Of a DNA stretch of 64,000 bases, positions 60,940 through 64,000 are shown piece after piece. The notes beneath the pieces are model-generated. The model was not told where the DNA came from and did not search any database. It was given only the letters and a program-made list of their open reading frames with translations. Origin of the DNA: Pseudomonas sp. R5(2019) (GTDB lineage: Bacteria; Pseudomonadota; Gammaproteobacteria; Pseudomonadales; Pseudomonadaceae); NCBI RefSeq assembly GCF_009905435.1, contig NZ_JAAAMT010000001.1, positions 62,001 through 126,000 of the forward strand, given 5' to 3'. Each line of letters starts with the position of its first letter. Position 1 is the first letter of the stretch. A program made the translations under genes and the position numbers.

Positions 60940-62304
60940 ATGACCCTCGGAGTCGATTACCTTAATGCCCTGCTGGAAGAAGATCGTGAAAAAGGCGTCT
61001 ACCGCTGCAAGCGGGAGATGTTCACCGATCCTCGATTGTTCGACCTCGAAATGAAGCACATCTTCGAAGGCAACTGGCTGTACCTCGCTCACGAAAGCCA
61101 GATCCCCGAGAAGAACGACTACATCACCCTGCAGATGGGTCGCCAGCCGATTTTCATTGCCCGCAACAAGGACGGTGTGCTCAATGCCTTCCTCAATGCC
61201 TGCAGCCATCGTGGCGCGATGCTTTGCCGACACAAGCGCGGCAACCGCTCTTCCTACACGTGCCCATTCCACGGCTGGACCTTCAACAACTCCGGCAAGC
61301 TGCTCAAGGTCAAGGATCCGGCCGAAGCCGGTTACCCGTCGAGCTTCAACTGTGAAGGCTCGCACGACCTGACCAAGGTCGCGCGCTTCGAATCTTATCG
61401 CGGTTTTCTGTTCGGCAGCCTGAACGCCGATGTGCCACCACTGGTGGAACACCTGGGCGAGTCGGCGAAGATCATCGACATGATCGTCGATCAGTCACCC
61501 GATGGCCTGGAAGTGCTGCGCGGCTCCTCCTCGTATGTCTACGAAGGCAACTGGAAACTGACCGCCGAAAACGGCGCCGACGGTTACCACGTCAGCTCCG
61601 TGCACTGGAACTACGCCGCCACCCAGAACCAGCGCAAGCAGCGTGAAGCCGGTGACAGCAACCCGACCATGAGCGCCGGTAGCTGGGGCAAGACCGGCGG
61701 TGGTTTCTATTCGTTCGACAAGGGCCACATGCTGCTCTGGACCCGCTGGGCCAACCCCGAGGACCGCCCGCTGTACGAACGCCGCGACGAGCTGGCCCGC
61801 GACTTCGGCCAGGCCCGCGCCGACTGGATGATCGGCAATTCGCGCAACCTGTGCCTGTACCCCAACGTCTACCTGATGGACCAGTTCAGCTCGCAGATCC
61901 GCGTCGCCCGGCCGATCTCGGTGGACCGCACCGAAATCACCATCTACTGCATCGCGCCCAAGGGCGAGAGCGATGAAGCCCGTGCCCGGCGTATTCGCCA
62001 GTACGAAGACTTCTTCAACGTCAGCGGCATGGCCACCCCGGACGATCTGGAAGAATTCCGTTCCTGCCAGATGGGTTACCAGGGCAGCACCACGATGTGG
62101 AACGACATGTCCCGCGGCGCCGAGCACTGGATCGAAGGGGCCGATGAAGCGGCTCAACAGATCGAACTCAAGCCACTGCTCAGCGGTGTACGCACCGAAG
62201 ACGAAGGCCTGTTCGTGCTGCAACACAAGTTTTGGCAGGAAACCATGCTCAAGGCCCTGGCTGCCGAGCAGTCGAATCTGATCGCGAAGGAGGGCGGGCT
62301 ATGA
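60940..62304 (+). CDS. benA: Benzoate 1,2-dioxygenase, large (alpha) subunit
   Basis: 454 residues. Hydroxylates benzoate to the cis-1,2-dihydrodiol carboxylate with BenB and electrons from BenC. Rieske [2Fe-2S] ligands Cys88, His90 (ACSHRG), Cys108 and His111 (CPFHGW). The mononuclear iron site is in [13 protein letters not shown]. The stop overlaps the benB start (ATGA). Confidence 0.96.
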   Translation: MTLGVDYLNALLEEDREKGVYRCKREMFTDPRLFDLEMKHIFEGNWLYLAHESQIPEKNDYITLQMGRQPIFIARNKDGVLNAFLNACSHRGAMLCRHKRGNRSSYTCPFHGWTFNNSGKLLKVKDPAEAGYPSSFNCEGSHDLTKVARFESYRGFLFGSLNADVPPLVEHLGESAKIIDMIVDQSPDGLEVLRGSSSYVYEGNWKLTAENGADGYHVSSVHWNYAATQNQRKQREAGDSNPTMSAGSWGKTGGGFYSFDKGHMLLWTRWANPEDRPLYERRDELARDFGQARADWMIGNSRNLCLYPNVYLMDQFSSQIRVARPISVDRTEITIYCIAPKGESDEARARRIRQYEDFFNVSGMATPDDLEEFRSCQMGYQGSTTMWNDMSRGAEHWIEGADEAAQQIELKPLLSGVRTEDEGLFVLQHKFWQETMLKALAAEQSNLIAKEGGL

Positions 62305-62789
62305 GCGCTTCCTATGAAACCGTGCGTGACTTCCTCTACCGCGAAGCGCGCCTGCTGGACGACAAGCAGTGGGACGAATGGCTGGAACTGTACGCCGTCG
62401 ACGCCACCTTCTGGATGCCGTCCTGGGACGATGACGACGAGCTGACCACCGACCCGCAGCGGGAAATCTCGCTGATCTGGTACGGCCGCCGCGAAGGCCT
62501 GGAAGACCGCATCTTCCGGATCAAGACCGAGCGCTCCAGTGCCAGCATCCCGGACACTCGCACGTCGCACAACCTGAGCAACATCGAGATCATCGAGCAG
62601 AGCGAGGGCGTGTGCCAGGTGCGTTTCAACTGGCACACCCTGAGCTTTCGCTACAAAACCGTGGACAGCTACTTCGGCACCAGTTTTTACACCCTTGATG
62701 TGCGTGGCGAGCAGCCGCTGATCAAGGCCAAGAAAGTGATCCTGAAGAACGACTACGTTCGCCAGGTGATCGACATCTACCAGATCTGA
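62301..62789 (+). CDS. benB: Benzoate 1,2-dioxygenase, small (beta) subunit
   Basis: 162 residues from ATG 62301, overlapping benA by 4 bp. The cone-shaped beta-subunit fold is typical: [60 protein letters not shown]. It is structural and helps shape the hexameric oxygenase. Confidence 0.96.
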   Translation: MSASYETVRDFLYREARLLDDKQWDEWLELYAVDATFWMPSWDDDDELTTDPQREISLIWYGRREGLEDRIFRIKTERSSASIPDTRTSHNLSNIEIIEQSEGVCQVRFNWHTLSFRYKTVDSYFGTSFYTLDVRGEQPLIKAKKVILKNDYVRQVIDIYQI

Positions 62790-62799
62790 GGTGGCTGCC

Positions 62800-63813
62800 A
62801 TGACTTACAAGATCGCACTCAACTTCGAAGACGGCGTCACCCGTTTTATCGACAGCAACCCCAGCGAAACCGTGGCCGACGCGGCCTATCGCCAGGGCAT
62901 CAACATCCCGCTGGACTGCCGCGACGGCGCCTGCGGCACCTGCAAGTGCTTCGCTGAAGCCGGCCAGTACGACATGGGCCAGGAATACATCGAAGACGCC
63001 CTGACTGAAGATGAAGCCGCCCAGGGCTACGTGCTGACCTGCCAGATGCGCGCCGAGAGCGACTGCGTGGTCCGCGTGCCGGCCTCCTCGGACGTCTGCC
63101 GCACCCAGCAGGCCAGCTACAGCGGCGCGATCACGGCCGTCGAGCAGCTGTCCGACAGCACCATCGCCCTGAAGATCAAGGGCGAAGCGCTGAGCAAACT
63201 GGCGTTCCTGCCGGGGCAATATGTGAACCTGCAAGTGCCGGGCAGCGACCAGACCCGCGCCTATTCCTTCAGCTCCCTGCAGCGTGATGGCGAGGTCAGC
63301 TTCCTGATTCGTAATGTGCCGGGCGGCTTGATGAGCAGCTTCCTGACGGGCCTTGCGAAAGCCGGCGACAGCATGAACCTGGCCGGGCCTCTGGGCAGCT
63401 TCTACCTGCGCGAGATTCGCCGCCCGCTGTTGCTGCTGGCCGGTGGTACGGGCCTGGCGCCGTTCACCGCCATGCTGGAAAAAATCGCCGAACACGGCAG
63501 TGCCCATCCGCTGCACCTGATCTACGGCGTGACCAATGACCTGGACCTGGTCGAAATGGACCGTCTGCAAGCACTGGCAGCGTCCATTCCCAACTTCACG
63601 TTCAGCGCCTGCGTCGCCAACCCGGACAGCCAGCACCCGCTCAAGGGCTACGTGACCCAGCATATCGAGCCTGCGCACCTGAACGAAGGTGATGTCGACG
63701 TCTACCTGTGCGGCCCGCCGCCAATGGTTGAAGCGGTCAGCCAGTACATTCGCGACAAAGGCATTACGCCGGCCAATTTCTACTACGAGAAATTCGCCGC
63801 CAGCGCGGCCTGA
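62800..63813 (+). CDS. benC: Benzoate 1,2-dioxygenase electron transfer component
   Basis: 337 residues from ATG 62800; the GTG nine bases earlier lacks spacing. An N-terminal plant-type [2Fe-2S] ferredoxin (CRDGACGTCKC plus a distal Cys in LTCQMRAES) is followed by the FAD domain (RAYSFSSL) and NADH domain (LAGGTGLAPFTAML, YLCGPPPMVE). Passes electrons from NADH to BenA. Confidence 0.96.
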   Translation: MTYKIALNFEDGVTRFIDSNPSETVADAAYRQGINIPLDCRDGACGTCKCFAEAGQYDMGQEYIEDALTEDEAAQGYVLTCQMRAESDCVVRVPASSDVCRTQQASYSGAITAVEQLSDSTIALKIKGEALSKLAFLPGQYVNLQVPGSDQTRAYSFSSLQRDGEVSFLIRNVPGGLMSSFLTGLAKAGDSMNLAGPLGSFYLREIRRPLLLLAGGTGLAPFTAMLEKIAEHGSAHPLHLIYGVTNDLDLVEMDRLQALAASIPNFTFSACVANPDSQHPLKGYVTQHIEPAHLNEGDVDVYLCGPPPMVEAVSQYIRDKGITPANFYYEKFAASAA

Positions 63814-63831
63814 CACTGATCGGAGAACCTC

Positions 63832-64000
63832 ATGAACCGATTTACAGACAAGGTCGCGCTGGTTACCGGCGCGGCCCAGGGCATCGGCCGCCGCGTCGCC
63901 GAGCGTTTGCTCGAAGAGGGCGCCAGGGTCGTGGCCGTTGACCGCTCGGAATTGGTGTTCGAACTGGAAGGCAGCAACGTGCTGTGCCTGACCGCGGACC
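63832..64000 (+). CDS. benD: Benzoate diol dehydrogenase (start only)
   Basis: The first 56 codons are in the window and run off the end. [20 protein letters not shown] is the nucleotide-binding motif of a short-chain dehydrogenase, followed by [20 protein letters not shown]. Place and sequence fit BenD, which oxidises and decarboxylates the benzoate dihydrodiol to catechol. GGAG lies 7 bp before ATG 63832. Confidence 0.92.
   Translation, partial: MNRFTDKVALVTGAAQGIGRRVAERLLEEGARVVAVDRSELVFELEGSNVLCLTAD

Overview
The window looks like chromosomal DNA of a Pseudomonas of the fluorescens/putida lineage. The evidence is high G+C, many Pseudomonas-type REP/REPIN palindromes, the compact catR-catBCA-benR-benABCD benzoate cluster, a Pseudomonas-type 4-hydroxyphenylpyruvate dioxygenase, an OprD-family porin and a pyocin-type toxin tail. 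No tRNA, rRNA or CRISPR array was seen.

Layout. 0-2.5 kb: C-terminal end of an S-type pyocin-like protein with a degenerate nuclease tail, a structured leader before a DUF3077 gene, and a LEA-type lipoprotein. 2.5-8.3 kb: a stand-alone catechol 1,2-dioxygenase, a LysR regulator divergent from a polyamine-type binding protein plus agmatinase, and a soluble sugar dehydrogenase. 8.3-14.8 kb: a REP cluster, a chemoreceptor, zapE, DinB, YqaA, DUF411 and SDR genes. 14.9-25.3 kb: an apparent operon of two curlin-repeat proteins and two large secreted paralogues, divergent from two tandem sensor kinases and one NtrC-type regulator; a sigma-54-like promoter sits in front of the amyloid-like operon. 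25.3-33.4 kb: a ParD/ParE-type pair coupled to a class A beta-lactamase, a very large palindrome, a TerC/CBS membrane protein with a shifted N-terminus, RarD, an EAL phosphodiesterase and hpd.

33.4-45.8 kb is an integrated element: tyrosine integrase, AlpA-like regulator, two ParB-like proteins, a primase-helicase, iteron-like repeats, a serine resolvase with its own res-like repeats, and many small cargo genes. Its right edge runs into a TcdA/TcdB-type glycosyltransferase toxin that has lost its start. 48.6-56.1 kb: a parvulin, a DAHP synthase preceded by an aromatic-codon leader peptide and terminator (attenuator), an outlier integrase, a broken luxR, a ClpP-like protease, a KGG stress protein, an OprD porin and a small RHS protein. 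56.1-64 kb: the benzoate/catechol pathway.

How it works together. BenABC and BenD convert benzoate to catechol, CatA cleaves catechol to muconate, and CatB and CatC carry it toward beta-ketoadipate enol-lactone. I find paired TGCA-N6-GGNTA boxes, 21 bp apart, before benA, before the distant second catA (2.5 kb) and before the OprD porin (55.2 kb). This suggests that BenR controls uptake, both ends of catechol formation and cleavage, and the main operon as one regulon spread over 58 kb.
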